From Peptostreptococcaceae bacterium (lineage in GTDB: Bacteria; Bacillota; Clostridia; Peptostreptococcales; Peptostreptococcaceae), in assembly GCA_029983575.1 (NCBI GenBank), contig JASBZE010000033.1, forward strand, positions 1 through 17,173: a DNA stretch of 17,173 nucleotides, in the 5' to 3' direction. Shown here piece by piece: positions 1-6,998 of the stretch. Position 1 is the stretch's first letter; each line of letters opens with the position of its first letter. The notes beneath the pieces were generated by a model, which worked only from the letters and a program-made list of their open reading frames with translations, had not been told where the DNA came from and searched no databases. The position numbers and the translations under genes were made by a program.

Positions 1-31
1 AAAAAATACCGCAGCAATATAACTGCGGTAT
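1..31 (-). terminator. Rho-independent terminator after the pyruvate oxidase gene
   Basis: A 9-bp perfect stem (ATACCGCAG at 6-14 against CTGCGGTAT at 23-31) with an 8-base loop is followed on the minus strand by six T residues (positions 6-1). It lies 46 bases beyond the stop codon of the pyruvate oxidase gene. The plus strand also has a short T-run after the stem, so it could act in both directions. Confidence 0.88.
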
Positions 32-76
32 CTTTTGTGTATCAATTTTAATACAATATTTTTATCGCCATTAATT

Positions 77-1822
77 CTATTCTATTTCATCTAATATCTC
101 ACTTAGGTGAGGCATATCAAACACTTCATAGGTTTTCTTGAATTCCTCTATCTCTTCTTTACTGTATTTCTTTGGATTCAATTTCATTCTAGCAGTGTCT
201 AGAGGATCTTTGTACCTTACCTTAGCCTCTACAAATATAGGCTTTTTATTTCCTTCGTCCATTAGCTTTTTAATTTCATCAAAAGCTTTGTCGAGCTCTT
301 CATTATTAGAAACTGTAAATGAAATCGCACCCATACCTTCAGCAGTCTTAGCCCAGTTTGCCTCTTCTATCTTAATTCCAAAGGTATCATCCAAGGCCTC
401 TATCTGTGAATGCTCGATAAATCCAAATGATTTATCAGTTAGAACGACATTTATAATAGGTAATTCATATCTTGATTGAGTTACTATTTCTTGCATATTC
501 ATCGCATATCCACCATCTCCAGATATTGTAAATACCTGTCTATCAGGATGAGTCAATTTAAGACCTATTCCCGCTGGTAGACCGTATCCCAAAGTAGCAA
601 ACCAACCGCTCATAATATGCTTTCTATCTCCATAAAGTGGTAACACCCTAACTGAGTACATAGTATTATTACCTACATCTACTCCATAAAGAGCATTCTC
701 TTCGGAAAAATCGGCTATCTTTTTAAGAACAGCCTCGTGGTTAAGCCCCTTAGAATCGTCCTTAGCAAGTGCATTTAGCCATTTATCCCAGTTCTCCCAG
801 TTTTTCCTAGCAGCCCTCATAAGCTTATCCTCTTCTCTAGACTCTCCTGTGGCTAGTAGAGCATCGAAGAAATCTCCAGCATCGGCATTGATGCTTATAT
901 CTGAGTGAATTTGTTGGCCTATATCCTTAAATGAATTATTAACTTGAACTACCTTTACATCATCTCTCCAGAACCTAGCAAAAGGGAATCTTGAACCAAC
1001 AAAGATAAGTAAATCCATCTCCTCTGTTATGTCAAATCCTGGTTTAGTTCCGAGTCTACCAAAAGTTCCCATATAGTTTTTGTGATTTCTAGGGAAAGAA
1101 TGGCCGACAGAAGGAGCTGTAGTCATCGTTGGAAGATTGAACCTCTCTGAAACCTCCACGGCCTTATCCCTATAGTCACTAACGCCCTTACCTAAGTATA
1201 GAACTGGATTTTTTGCTGACTTTATAAGTTTAGCAACTTCTTTAACCTTATCTTCTTCAACCTCTTTTCTAATAGCTTTAGGTATGAATTTTTCCTCTAC
1301 AGACTCAGTATAATCAATCTCCTCTCCCATAAAATCATTATGAAGGATGACTATAGCAGGTCCATTGTATTCATATGCATGGCGTATCGCGTCATTTATA
1401 ACATAGACCATCTGTTCGCCATTCATTACCTTCCTATTGTAGACGCCTACGTTTTCATATAGAGGAAGTACCTCAGTCTCTTGGAATGAGTGCCTATTTT
1501 GGTTGAAAGACTCGCTTTGTGCAACTAGAGCAAGCATTGGAACACCATCCATCTTAGAATCATAAAGTCCGTTTATCATATTTGACGCACCAGGTCCACC
1601 AGAACCAAAGGCAACACCTATCTTGCCAGTGGCTTTAGTCTCAGCAGTCGCCGCCATTGCACCAGCGCCTTCTTGTCTAACTTGAATATACTTAAAGCCA
1701 TCGCTTTCTTTCCTAAGAGCATCCATCATAGCATTTAGAGAGCTTCCTGGAATCCCGTAAACGTGATCTATTCCCCACGCTTTCAACTCTTTTATCAGAG
1801 CTTGTGCCGCAGTCATTTTCAT
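77..1822 (-). CDS. Pyruvate oxidase-like thiamine diphosphate (TPP) enzyme
   Basis: The 581-aa product has the three-domain layout of the POX/acetolactate synthase family: an N-terminal PYR domain with catalytic Glu51 (RQEGAGAMAA), a central FAD/nucleotide-binding-like domain (about 190-330), and a C-terminal PP domain with the diphosphate motif GDGG at 435-438. Segments such as SRFPFARFW, the stretch around 405-420 and the C-terminal tail follow the pattern of streptococcal SpxB and lactobacillar pyruvate oxidase, which convert pyruvate, phosphate and an acceptor to acetyl phosphate and CO2. The second half of the Mg-binding motif has Asp463 (LTDKSFG) where POX proteins usually have Asn. The start is the first ATG, 8 bases after AGGAGG. 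The gene is probably monocistronic, with its own operator-like upstream region and a terminator behind it. An oxygen-using POX would be odd in a strict anaerobe, so another electron acceptor or another 2-oxoacid reaction is possible. Family is sure; exact substrate is not. Confidence 0.82.
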   Translation of the reverse strand: MKMTAAQALIKELKAWGIDHVYGIPGSSLNAMMDALRKESDGFKYIQVRQEGAGAMAATAETKATGKIGVAFGSGGPGASNMINGLYDSKMDGVPMLALVAQSESFNQNRHSFQETEVLPLYENVGVYNRKVMNGEQMVYVINDAIRHAYEYNGPAIVILHNDFMGEEIDYTESVEEKFIPKAIRKEVEEDKVKEVAKLIKSAKNPVLYLGKGVSDYRDKAVEVSERFNLPTMTTAPSVGHSFPRNHKNYMGTFGRLGTKPGFDITEEMDLLIFVGSRFPFARFWRDDVKVVQVNNSFKDIGQQIHSDISINADAGDFFDALLATGESREEDKLMRAARKNWENWDKWLNALAKDDSKGLNHEAVLKKIADFSEENALYGVDVGNNTMYSVRVLPLYGDRKHIMSGWFATLGYGLPAGIGLKLTHPDRQVFTISGDGGYAMNMQEIVTQSRYELPIINVVLTDKSFGFIEHSQIEALDDTFGIKIEEANWAKTAEGMGAISFTVSNNEELDKAFDEIKKLMDEGNKKPIFVEAKVRYKDPLDTARMKLNPKKYSKEEIEEFKKTYEVFDMPHLSEILDEIE

Positions 1823-1854
1823 AACAAATACCTCCTATAGATTTTTTATTCTAT

Positions 1855-1911
1855 AAGTATAAATTTGGTAATAATACTCATAAAAGTATAACCATTGGAA
1901 TTAATACTTAT
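1855..1911 (-). promoter_or_regulatory. Duplicated operator-like repeat over the pyruvate oxidase promoter
   Basis: Two imperfect direct copies of a 27-28-bp element occur at 1855-1881 and 1884-1911 (29 bp apart). Each begins AAGTATAA, has TTGG in the middle and ends AATACT-(C/T)AT, so each is itself a dyad (AAGTAT...ATACTT). A wider inverted repeat, TTTGGTAAT (1864-1872) and ATTACCAAA (1920-1928), frames most of the region. Read on the minus strand, each copy supplies a TATACT (1861-1856 and 1890-1885) that could be a -10 box. From the nearer one the leader would be about 27 bases and would carry AGGAGG. No convincing -35 box is present. This suggests a repressor operator overlapping the promoter. 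Confidence 0.5.
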
Positions 1912-1965
1912 AATAGTTAATTACCAAAATAAATGTATTCTTAATCTAATTTTATCTATTACAAG

Positions 1966-2682
1966 TTATCTAAGCATATTATCGAAATATTCCTTGACCT
2001 CGTACCCATTTGAAAATACCACAACTCCATTTTCATTTACATACCTCCTTATCTCGTCATCAAGAGTATCCGGAGCAAACATCAACGGTTTAAACCTCTT
2101 TGAGTTTACGCTACCAACTATGTCGTTTTCAAAGCTATCCCCAAGATAATATATTTCAGAATCCATATATTTATCCGCAACCAAATCAAAAATCCTTTTA
2201 TCTGGCTTAAGTGTATTTATCTCACCGGAAATAAAAATCTCGTCGAAATACTCCCTTATTCCAAGGTTATCTATCTTGTTGTTTTGGTGTTCTGTAGGTC
2301 CGTTTGTCAAGATAAACATTGTTATTCCCTTGGATTTTAACGAATCCAAAAGTTCCTTCATACCATCGTTTAGAACTATATTATTTTGTGCCTCAATATA
2401 TACTTCCTGAAATCTAGCATGCTCATCTTCATCAATAAAAATACCAAAAGACTCCAAAGAGTGTTTTACCCTGTAAACTCTAGATTCTTCCAAGGTAAGG
2501 TTACCGTTTATATTCATATCTACAGCTATCTCAGAACTAATAATAAACTGCTTTTGAAATGCTTCAAAATCCAATCCATCTCCAATTCCCAAGGACTCAA
2601 AGGCAATGTTTAACGCCCTAGCCCTACTGTAAAGTGTGTCATCTAAATCAAAACCTACTACGATTCTCTTAATCTTATCCAT
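1966..2682 (-). CDS. HAD-superfamily hydrolase, YjjG/pyrimidine 5'-nucleotidase-like
   Basis: The 238-aa product has all four HAD motifs: motif I DLDDTLYS near residue 12-19 (nucleophile and acid/base Asp), motif II ILTNGP near 124-129, motif III Lys in KPDKRIF near 160, and motif IV YYLGDSFENDI near 180. The segment between motifs I and II is an all-helical C1 cap, which with the DLDDTLY form of motif I resembles YjjG and Sdt1-type nucleotidases or other small-molecule phosphatases. The substrate cannot be told. The ATG start lies 5 bases after AAGGAG. It stands alone between the cysteine desulfidase terminator and the pyruvate oxidase gene; 143 bp separate it from the latter with no clear terminator, so some read-through is possible. 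No functional link to the neighbouring amino-acid catabolism is visible. Confidence 0.85.
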   Translation of the reverse strand: MDKIKRIVVGFDLDDTLYSRARALNIAFESLGIGDGLDFEAFQKQFIISSEIAVDMNINGNLTLEESRVYRVKHSLESFGIFIDEDEHARFQEVYIEAQNNIVLNDGMKELLDSLKSKGITMFILTNGPTEHQNNKIDNLGIREYFDEIFISGEINTLKPDKRIFDLVADKYMDSEIYYLGDSFENDIVGSVNSKRFKPLMFAPDTLDDEIRRYVNENGVVVFSNGYEVKEYFDNMLR

Positions 2683-2882
2683 AAAAACTCCTTCTTATAT
2701 TAATTTTTTTCTATTTTTATCATATCATTAGTTAATTTTTATTTTACAATTAACCTTTAAATTTTAAAACAACTTATTAGAAAACATTATAACACAATTC
2801 AACTTAAAACTCAGTATCTAAGCATCTTAATAACGAAAAATATCAATATTGAAACACCATATCAATACTCTAATAAGACAAT
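2683..2882. other. AT-rich intergenic region with TATCAATA repeats
   Basis: No gene is visible. TATCAATA occurs twice in the same orientation (2841-2848 and 2860-2867, 19 bp apart), the first copy forming a perfect palindrome TCAATATTGA with following bases. A weak -10-like TATGAT lies on the minus strand near 2720, but its best -35 partner (TTGTAA) is 19 bp away, so the HAD gene promoter is not firmly placed. Confidence 0.35.
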
Positions 2883-2946
2883 AAAAAAACTACGAAAAAA
2901 ATGGTCGTCAAAAGACTATCCCCAGGGGAACCCATTTTTTTCGTAG
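2883..2946 (-). terminator. Rho-independent terminator of the cysteine desulfidase gene, branched hairpin
   Basis: A perfect 15-bp stem (CTACGAAAAAAATGG at 2890-2904 against CCATTTTTTTCGTAG at 2932-2946) is followed on the minus strand by seven T residues (2889-2883). The 27-base loop is itself structured: GTC-AAAA-GAC at 2907-2916 and TCCC-CAG-GGGA at 2919-2929 can each form a small hairpin, so the RNA may fold as a three-way junction. It lies 35 bases after the desulfidase stop codon. Confidence 0.85.
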
Positions 2947-2981
2947 CATAAAAATAAGAAAGGGCAAATTAATACTCAAAC

Positions 2982-4295
2982 CTATACTGATTTATTTAAA
3001 TTATTCATAACGTCTAAAATCGTCTCATCTGTAACTGTCATGCCTATTTCGCTGACCTTACCCAGATTTCTTATGCTTTTATCGACATCAGAACTCACGA
3101 TTCCGTTTTTATCGCCAACTACACAATCATTGGACGCTAGTATTGCATTTTGAACTGCGGCACTAGCTGCAGAGCTAAGTTTAATAGCGCAACCTGCCTT
3201 TGCTCCATCACATATCATACCACTCATATCAGCAATCATATTATTCACAGCACCTGAAATCCTCTTGATATCATGGCCCATAAGCCAAGCTAGACCAGCA
3301 GAAGCCCCTGTTGAAGCTGCAACCCCACAACCACACATCGCACTTAATCTTCCAGTGAAATTTTTAATATATGCAGTCACAAGATGCGAAATTGCAAGAG
3401 CCTTGCAAGCTGACTCATCATCTTGAGGGAATTTTTCAAGATAAGCGGCTATCGGCAATATGGCAGTTAGACCGTGATTTCCAGAACCGTTAGAACTCAT
3501 AACAGGCATATCCACTCCAGACATCCTAGCATCTGATGCAGCCGCTGTCATCATCATAGCGTTATTTACTACGTCATCTCCCAACATACCAGAAGCTATT
3601 GATTTTTTCATTCCGTATCCAACGCCTATACCTATCTTCTCATCAAGCCCTACATTTGCCATATCCTCGTTCATCTTGATACCTTCAAGTAGAAAATCAA
3701 TATCCTCTAGTTTAAGACCTTCTACATTTTTGACAATTTCCTCTAGCGTAATATCATCAAAAATGGTACCTGGCTTATTGTTCTGTCCTCCTGGCAAAGT
3801 TGGATTTGAATTATCTTCATTACCAAATATCACCTTGTCATTATCCACTACAAATACAATATTATCATGTTTATCCTTAATCCTAACCCTTGAAGTATTT
3901 GGACCGCTTTTCAGTCTAACATCTATAAAAACTTTGTCAGTTGTCTTTGCCGGCTCGATGTCTATAATACCACTATCCATCATATCCTCAGCCTCAGCAA
4001 CCTTTTTAGAGTCAACCCCCTCTAGAACGCTTAGACCTTTTGAAGATTTACCTCCAATTATGCCAATAGCTGCTGCAATCTTTAAACCAATCCTCTTAGT
4101 TCCTGGAATTCCAACACCCATACCGTTTTTAAAAATACTTGGACTTACCTTTATCTCTACAGAATCAGGTCTATCCTTTAAAATTTCTGCAGCTTTTGCA
4201 CATGCCAACGCAACTGCAACGGGTTCAGTACACCCAACCGCTGGCTTAACCTCTGCTCTTAAAATATCTATAAATTGTTTTTTTAAATCTCTCAT
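2982..4295 (-). CDS. cyuA: L-cysteine desulfidase (CyuA/CdsB, UPF0597/serine dehydratase alpha-like)
   Basis: The 437-aa product matches the YhaM/CyuA family: N-terminal KPAVGCTEPVAVALA (Cys22), the NGSGNHG segment near 269-275, AMCGCGVAAS (Cys321, Cys323) and GMICDGAKAGCAIK (Cys362, Cys369). In the characterised archaeal desulfidase, three cysteines at comparable places bind a [4Fe-4S] cluster that removes the thiol; here Cys22, Cys321 and Cys362 are the likely ligands. The enzyme would convert L-cysteine to pyruvate, ammonia and sulfide in the cytoplasm. It was historically annotated as a serine dehydratase alpha subunit, but there is no partner beta subunit here. A sigma-54 promoter lies about 75 bases upstream of the ATG and the gene just upstream encodes a sigma-54 activator, which argues for substrate-induced expression. 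The start follows GGGAG with a rather long 10-base gap. A strong terminator follows. Confidence 0.87.
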   Translation of the reverse strand: MRDLKKQFIDILRAEVKPAVGCTEPVAVALACAKAAEILKDRPDSVEIKVSPSIFKNGMGVGIPGTKRIGLKIAAAIGIIGGKSSKGLSVLEGVDSKKVAEAEDMMDSGIIDIEPAKTTDKVFIDVRLKSGPNTSRVRIKDKHDNIVFVVDNDKVIFGNEDNSNPTLPGGQNNKPGTIFDDITLEEIVKNVEGLKLEDIDFLLEGIKMNEDMANVGLDEKIGIGVGYGMKKSIASGMLGDDVVNNAMMMTAAASDARMSGVDMPVMSSNGSGNHGLTAILPIAAYLEKFPQDDESACKALAISHLVTAYIKNFTGRLSAMCGCGVAASTGASAGLAWLMGHDIKRISGAVNNMIADMSGMICDGAKAGCAIKLSSAASAAVQNAILASNDCVVGDKNGIVSSDVDKSIRNLGKVSEIGMTVTDETILDVMNNLNKSV

Positions 4296-4368
4296 CTAAA
4301 CTCATCTCCCGTCCACGACAATATAGAATTAAAATAAATTGCGAACTTGTCCATCCTATTATTAAAAT

Positions 4369-4384
4369 AGCATTTCCTATGCCA
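4369..4384 (-). promoter_or_regulatory. Sigma-54 (-24/-12) promoter of the cysteine desulfidase gene
   Basis: On the minus strand the sequence reads TGGCATAGGAAATGCT. This fits the consensus TGGCAYR-N4-TTGCW with one mismatch (ATGC for TTGC), and the invariant GG and GC are separated by exactly 10 bases. The -12 GC is about 75 bases upstream of the desulfidase ATG, and an enhancer-binding activator gene lies immediately upstream. Transcription should need RpoN plus that activator. Confidence 0.82.
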
Positions 4385-4417
4385 GAAATCTCCATTAAAA
4401 ATTCATATCAGGATAAC

Positions 4418-4434
4418 TATTGAAATTTCAACGT
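4418..4434. promoter_or_regulatory. Palindromic motif shared with the prd control region
   Basis: TATTGAAATTTCAACGT contains the perfect 12-bp palindrome TTGAAATTTCAA (4420-4431), 34 bp upstream of the sigma-54 -24 element. The same 17-mer, with one A/T change, occurs in the same orientation at 15153-15169 upstream of the prdC sigma-54 promoter. A shared regulator binding site is the obvious inference; the protein is unknown. Confidence 0.45.
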
Positions 4435-4543
4435 ATTTAGAAATAAATATTTTTTATTTTAATAATTTAATCCTAGCCTATGTAGTTTTATTCATTTTAT
4501 TGTTTTTAAAAATGGAGTTTTTTACTAAAAAATGAAATATTTA

Positions 4544-4599
4544 TATCAAAACGACACAAAAAAATATCAAATTGATACAAATACGTTTCAATTTGATAT
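4544..4599. promoter_or_regulatory. TATCAAA repeats/inverted repeat: activator sites, or terminator of the regulator gene
   Basis: TATCAAA-N2-GA-N-ACAAA occurs at 4544-4560 and 4565-4581, exactly 21 bp (two helical turns) apart, and a third, inverted copy lies at 4584-4598. The last two form an 11-bp perfect inverted repeat, ATATCAAATTG (4564-4574) and CAATTTGATAT (4589-4599). The site is about 180-200 bp upstream of the sigma-54 promoter, the usual range for enhancer sites. On the minus strand the hairpin is also followed by a run of T (4563-4557) and lies 65 bases after the regulator's stop codon, so it may instead, or also, terminate that gene. Confidence 0.5.
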
Positions 4600-4664
4600 A
4601 TAAGTTTTTATTAACTTTTTCTACTAAATAACAACCTAGATTCTAATAGCAACTTAAACGCTTT

Positions 4665-6521
4665 TTATTTTACATCTAAACTGTATTTCGTTATTTTTCT
4701 ATACAAGGTAGCCCTTGAAAGCCCGAGTTCTGAAGCTGCCTTATCAATACCTCCTTTAAATGGGCTGTATTTTCTAAGGGCTTTTTCAATCTCATTTCTC
4801 TCAAGCTCTTCTATAGTCTTGATTTCTGTACTTAAGTTATCTATTTCGATTGAAGTATTTTTATCTCTGCTAATAACTTCAATTTCATTATTTAATTCTT
4901 TTTCATTTAGTACTTTTTCATCATCAACAGTAAAGTTTTTATCCCTGACCTCACTCAATATCGATTCAGGCAAAAGCTCTACTCCAATCACCTCATCATC
5001 AGACATATTTATGCAGTATTCAACTGTATTTTGAAGCTCCCTAATATTTCCCGGCCATGAATACTCATAAAAATACCTCATTGACTCCTCGCTGAACACT
5101 TTTTCATCAGTACCGAGCTTATCTATATAGAAGTTTGTCATATAGTCAATTAAATCAAAGACGTCCTCTCGCCTTTCCCTCAAAGATGGTAGATTTATCG
5201 GAATAACATTTAGCCTATAGTATAAATCCTCCCTAAAATTCCCCCTCTGTACTAAGGTTTCCAAATTCTTGTTGGTTGCTGCGATTATCCTCACGTCAAC
5301 CGTTGCGTTTTTTTGGCTTCCTAGGCGAGTTATCTCCTTATCCTGAAGAACTCTCAAAAGCTTAGCCTGGAGATATAGACTCATGTCGCCGATCTCATCT
5401 AAAAATAGAGTTCCTTTATTTGCAACCTCAAAAAGCCCTAGTTTTCCTCCCCTTCTAGCACCTGTAAAAGCCCCCTCTTCATATCCAAATAGCTCACTTT
5501 CAAGTAAGTTATCAGGGATGGCAGCACAGTTCACCGCCACGAAAGGGTGTTCAGTCCTAGGTCCGCTGTTGTGTATAGCTCTAGCGAAAAGTTCCTTTCC
5601 AGTACCACTTTCTCCTGTTATCAATACAGTAGAAGCAGATTTTGAAGCTCTAAAAGCCTCCTCTTTTACCTTTGTCAGCCTTGCAGAAGATCCTATAATA
5701 TTATCAAACATAATTTTATAGTCTCGATTCATCTTATTATATGTGTTTATAGCATCTTTTTTATCAATAAACTCAATCATATATCCGCTTGTCTGACCGT
5801 CGTGAGTAAAATCATATACATTAAATACCCCAGAGTATGATCTATGACCTCTTTCATAATAAAAGACATTGTTGTGCCTCTCGTTTCTATTTCTAATCTC
5901 ACTTTTTTTTAAAAATGGAAGATAATCCGTCACTGCCCTTGCATTAACATTTCCCTTAATTCCAAACTTCTTTAGAAATACAGGGTTACACATTTCTATA
6001 TTTGAATTTTTATCAACAATTACAACGGGGTTTTCCATACTTTCAAAAATCGTCCTAAGCTTAGTTTTCTCTATCTCAAGCTTAGATGAATAAATAAGAG
6101 CTTTTAATTTAGATGAAATGAGATCTGCCATCCTGAGCAGAAAATTTTTCAAACTATCCCTATGATCGATCATATATTGATTTTGCTCTTCGTTAAAGGC
6201 TATGAGCCCTATCACTCCATAACTCTTATCCTCATAGATTATCGGGCAACAAACCTCTGAGTACTCAAGGCACAAATCATTGTTGTCGCAAAGCATACAT
6301 ACCTCGCTAGTAGAAGGATCATCAATTATAACGACCTCTTTTTCATCGAGCGACTTTTTGAAAGCAGAGTAACCCATAATCCTAGTCCCCACCTTCTTCA
6401 TATAGTCTCCCGTACCGGCAATTCTCATCATCTTATCATCGACAATAGTTACGTCAATGTTTAATAACTCCCTAATGGCTTCAGCCACAGTTTGAATATC
6501 GTCTTTAAGTAGGGCTAGCAT
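4665..6521 (-). CDS. Sigma-54-dependent activator of the cysteine desulfidase gene (CdsR-like)
   Basis: This is a 618-aa enhancer-binding protein. Residues 1-140 look like a GAF-type sensor carrying a cysteine cluster (Cys75-X2-Cys78-X5-Cys84-X6-Cys91-Cys92). About 150-260 is PAS-like (NPVVIVDKNSNIEMCNPVFLKKFG). The AAA+ domain spans about 270-505, with Walker A GESGTGKE at 303-310, the sigma-54 contact loop GAFTGA at 350-355, Walker B TLFLDE at 371-376 and the RERREDV arginine region near 428-434. A charged linker (about 520-570) leads to a Fis-type helix-turn-helix at the C terminus (DKAASELGLSRATLYRKI). The gene immediately downstream is a cysteine desulfidase with a sigma-54 promoter, so this is very probably its activator, sensing cysteine or a sulfur compound; the ligand is an inference. 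The ATG follows AGAGGTG by 5 bases. A tandem repeat array and a small membrane-protein gene lie directly upstream. Confidence 0.88.
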   Translation of the reverse strand: MLALLKDDIQTVAEAIRELLNIDVTIVDDKMMRIAGTGDYMKKVGTRIMGYSAFKKSLDEKEVVIIDDPSTSEVCMLCDNNDLCLEYSEVCCPIIYEDKSYGVIGLIAFNEEQNQYMIDHRDSLKNFLLRMADLISSKLKALIYSSKLEIEKTKLRTIFESMENPVVIVDKNSNIEMCNPVFLKKFGIKGNVNARAVTDYLPFLKKSEIRNRNERHNNVFYYERGHRSYSGVFNVYDFTHDGQTSGYMIEFIDKKDAINTYNKMNRDYKIMFDNIIGSSARLTKVKEEAFRASKSASTVLITGESGTGKELFARAIHNSGPRTEHPFVAVNCAAIPDNLLESELFGYEEGAFTGARRGGKLGLFEVANKGTLFLDEIGDMSLYLQAKLLRVLQDKEITRLGSQKNATVDVRIIAATNKNLETLVQRGNFREDLYYRLNVIPINLPSLRERREDVFDLIDYMTNFYIDKLGTDEKVFSEESMRYFYEYSWPGNIRELQNTVEYCINMSDDEVIGVELLPESILSEVRDKNFTVDDEKVLNEKELNNEIEVISRDKNTSIEIDNLSTEIKTIEELERNEIEKALRKYSPFKGGIDKAASELGLSRATLYRKITKYSLDVK

Positions 6522-6576
6522 AATCTCACCTCTTTTACCTCATCTCTCCCTATTTTTAAATAACATTTTTTATATC

Positions 6577-6660
6577 GATCAGCTATTTGTGTATTAAGCT
6601 TTGTGTATTAAGCTTTTCGTATTCAGCTTTTTGTATTAAGCTTTTTTTATTCAGCTATTT
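6577..6660. repeat. 14-bp tandem repeat, six units
   Basis: Six head-to-tail 14-bp units fill 6577-6590, 6591-6604, 6605-6618, 6619-6632, 6633-6646 and 6647-6660, consensus GTATT(A/C)AGCTTTTT on the plus strand. Units 2-5 differ at only a few bases, units 1 and 6 are more divergent, and a further degenerate copy runs into the end of the small ORF at 6674-6687. Most carry AGCT, three as AAGCTT. The array lies in the 5' region of the sigma-54 activator gene, 56 bp before its start codon. Confidence 0.85.
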
Positions 6661-6673
6661 ATATATCGAACAA

Positions 6674-6829
6674 CTATTCAGCTTTCTTGTATCTCCTATC
6701 CTCTACATCTCTTCTTTGGGAGATTTTTATCTGTCTTAATTCTCTCAAAATTAGGTTTAGAGTGTGTAGTATAGCTATCAAAATCACAAACAACATAGTA
6801 TATCCAAGCACTTTAATATCTATAATCAT
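6674..6829 (-). CDS. Small single-pass membrane protein, 51 aa, unknown function
   Basis: ATG at 6829-6827 opens a 51-codon frame ending in TAG at 6676-6674, preceded by GAGGTGG with a 4-base gap. The product begins MIIDIKVLGY, continues with a hydrophobic helix (about residues 7-28, rich in Leu, Ile, Val, Phe), and ends in a highly charged tail rich in Arg, Lys and Glu. This is a plausible N-out, C-in small membrane protein. The last codons read into a copy of the 14-bp repeat. It lies between the prd operon terminator and the sigma-54 activator gene, in the same direction, and may be co-transcribed with the activator. I recognise no family; it could be a small partner of a transporter or sensor, but nothing shows this. 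Confidence 0.62.
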   Translation of the reverse strand: MIIDIKVLGYTMLFVILIAILHTLNLILRELRQIKISQRRDVEDRRYKKAE

Positions 6830-6859
6830 AATACCACCTCAATACTTTTTATATAAAGT

Positions 6860-6880
6860 TTAAACCATATTATACAACTT
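6860..6880 (-). promoter_or_regulatory. Weak promoter candidate for the small ORF and activator gene
   Basis: On the minus strand a perfect TATAAT -10 hexamer (GTATAATATGG, around 6872-6867) lies about 40 bases upstream of the small ORF's start codon, just past the prd terminator. No good -35 hexamer is seen 16-18 bp upstream, since that position falls in the T-tract of the terminator. The position makes sense, but the call rests on the -10 alone. Confidence 0.3.
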
Positions 6881-6891
6881 TATTATATCAC

Positions 6892-6918
6892 AAAAAGCCG
6901 AAGACTATAGTCTCCGGC
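6892..6918 (-). terminator. Rho-independent terminator of the prd operon
   Basis: On the minus strand GCCGGAGAC and GTCTTCGGC pair (one G-T wobble) around a TATA loop (6918-6897), followed by TTTTT (6896-6892). It lies about 80 bases after the stop codon of the permease gene and before the small membrane ORF, marking the end of the operon. Confidence 0.87.
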
Positions 6919-6998
6919 CCTTTGATTTTATTATATTAGTATTGTAATGAAATAATATGTCCTTAAATTAACTAGATATTTATATTCTTTAAGTATAT

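Noticed and set aside
2982..4295. L-serine dehydratase alpha subunit
   Set aside because: The family shares a domain name, but the length, the KPAVGCTEP start and absence of a beta subunit fit the cysteine desulfidase group.
3676..4299. Plus-strand open frame of about 200 codons opposite the cysteine desulfidase gene
   Set aside because: It mirrors a well-supported minus-strand gene, is Ser/Ile/Pro-rich low-complexity in translation and has no recognisable domain. The other plus-strand frames in the window are the same kind of shadow.
6577..6660. CRISPR-like array
   Set aside because: The units are 14 bp, directly abutting with no spacers, and no cas genes are present.
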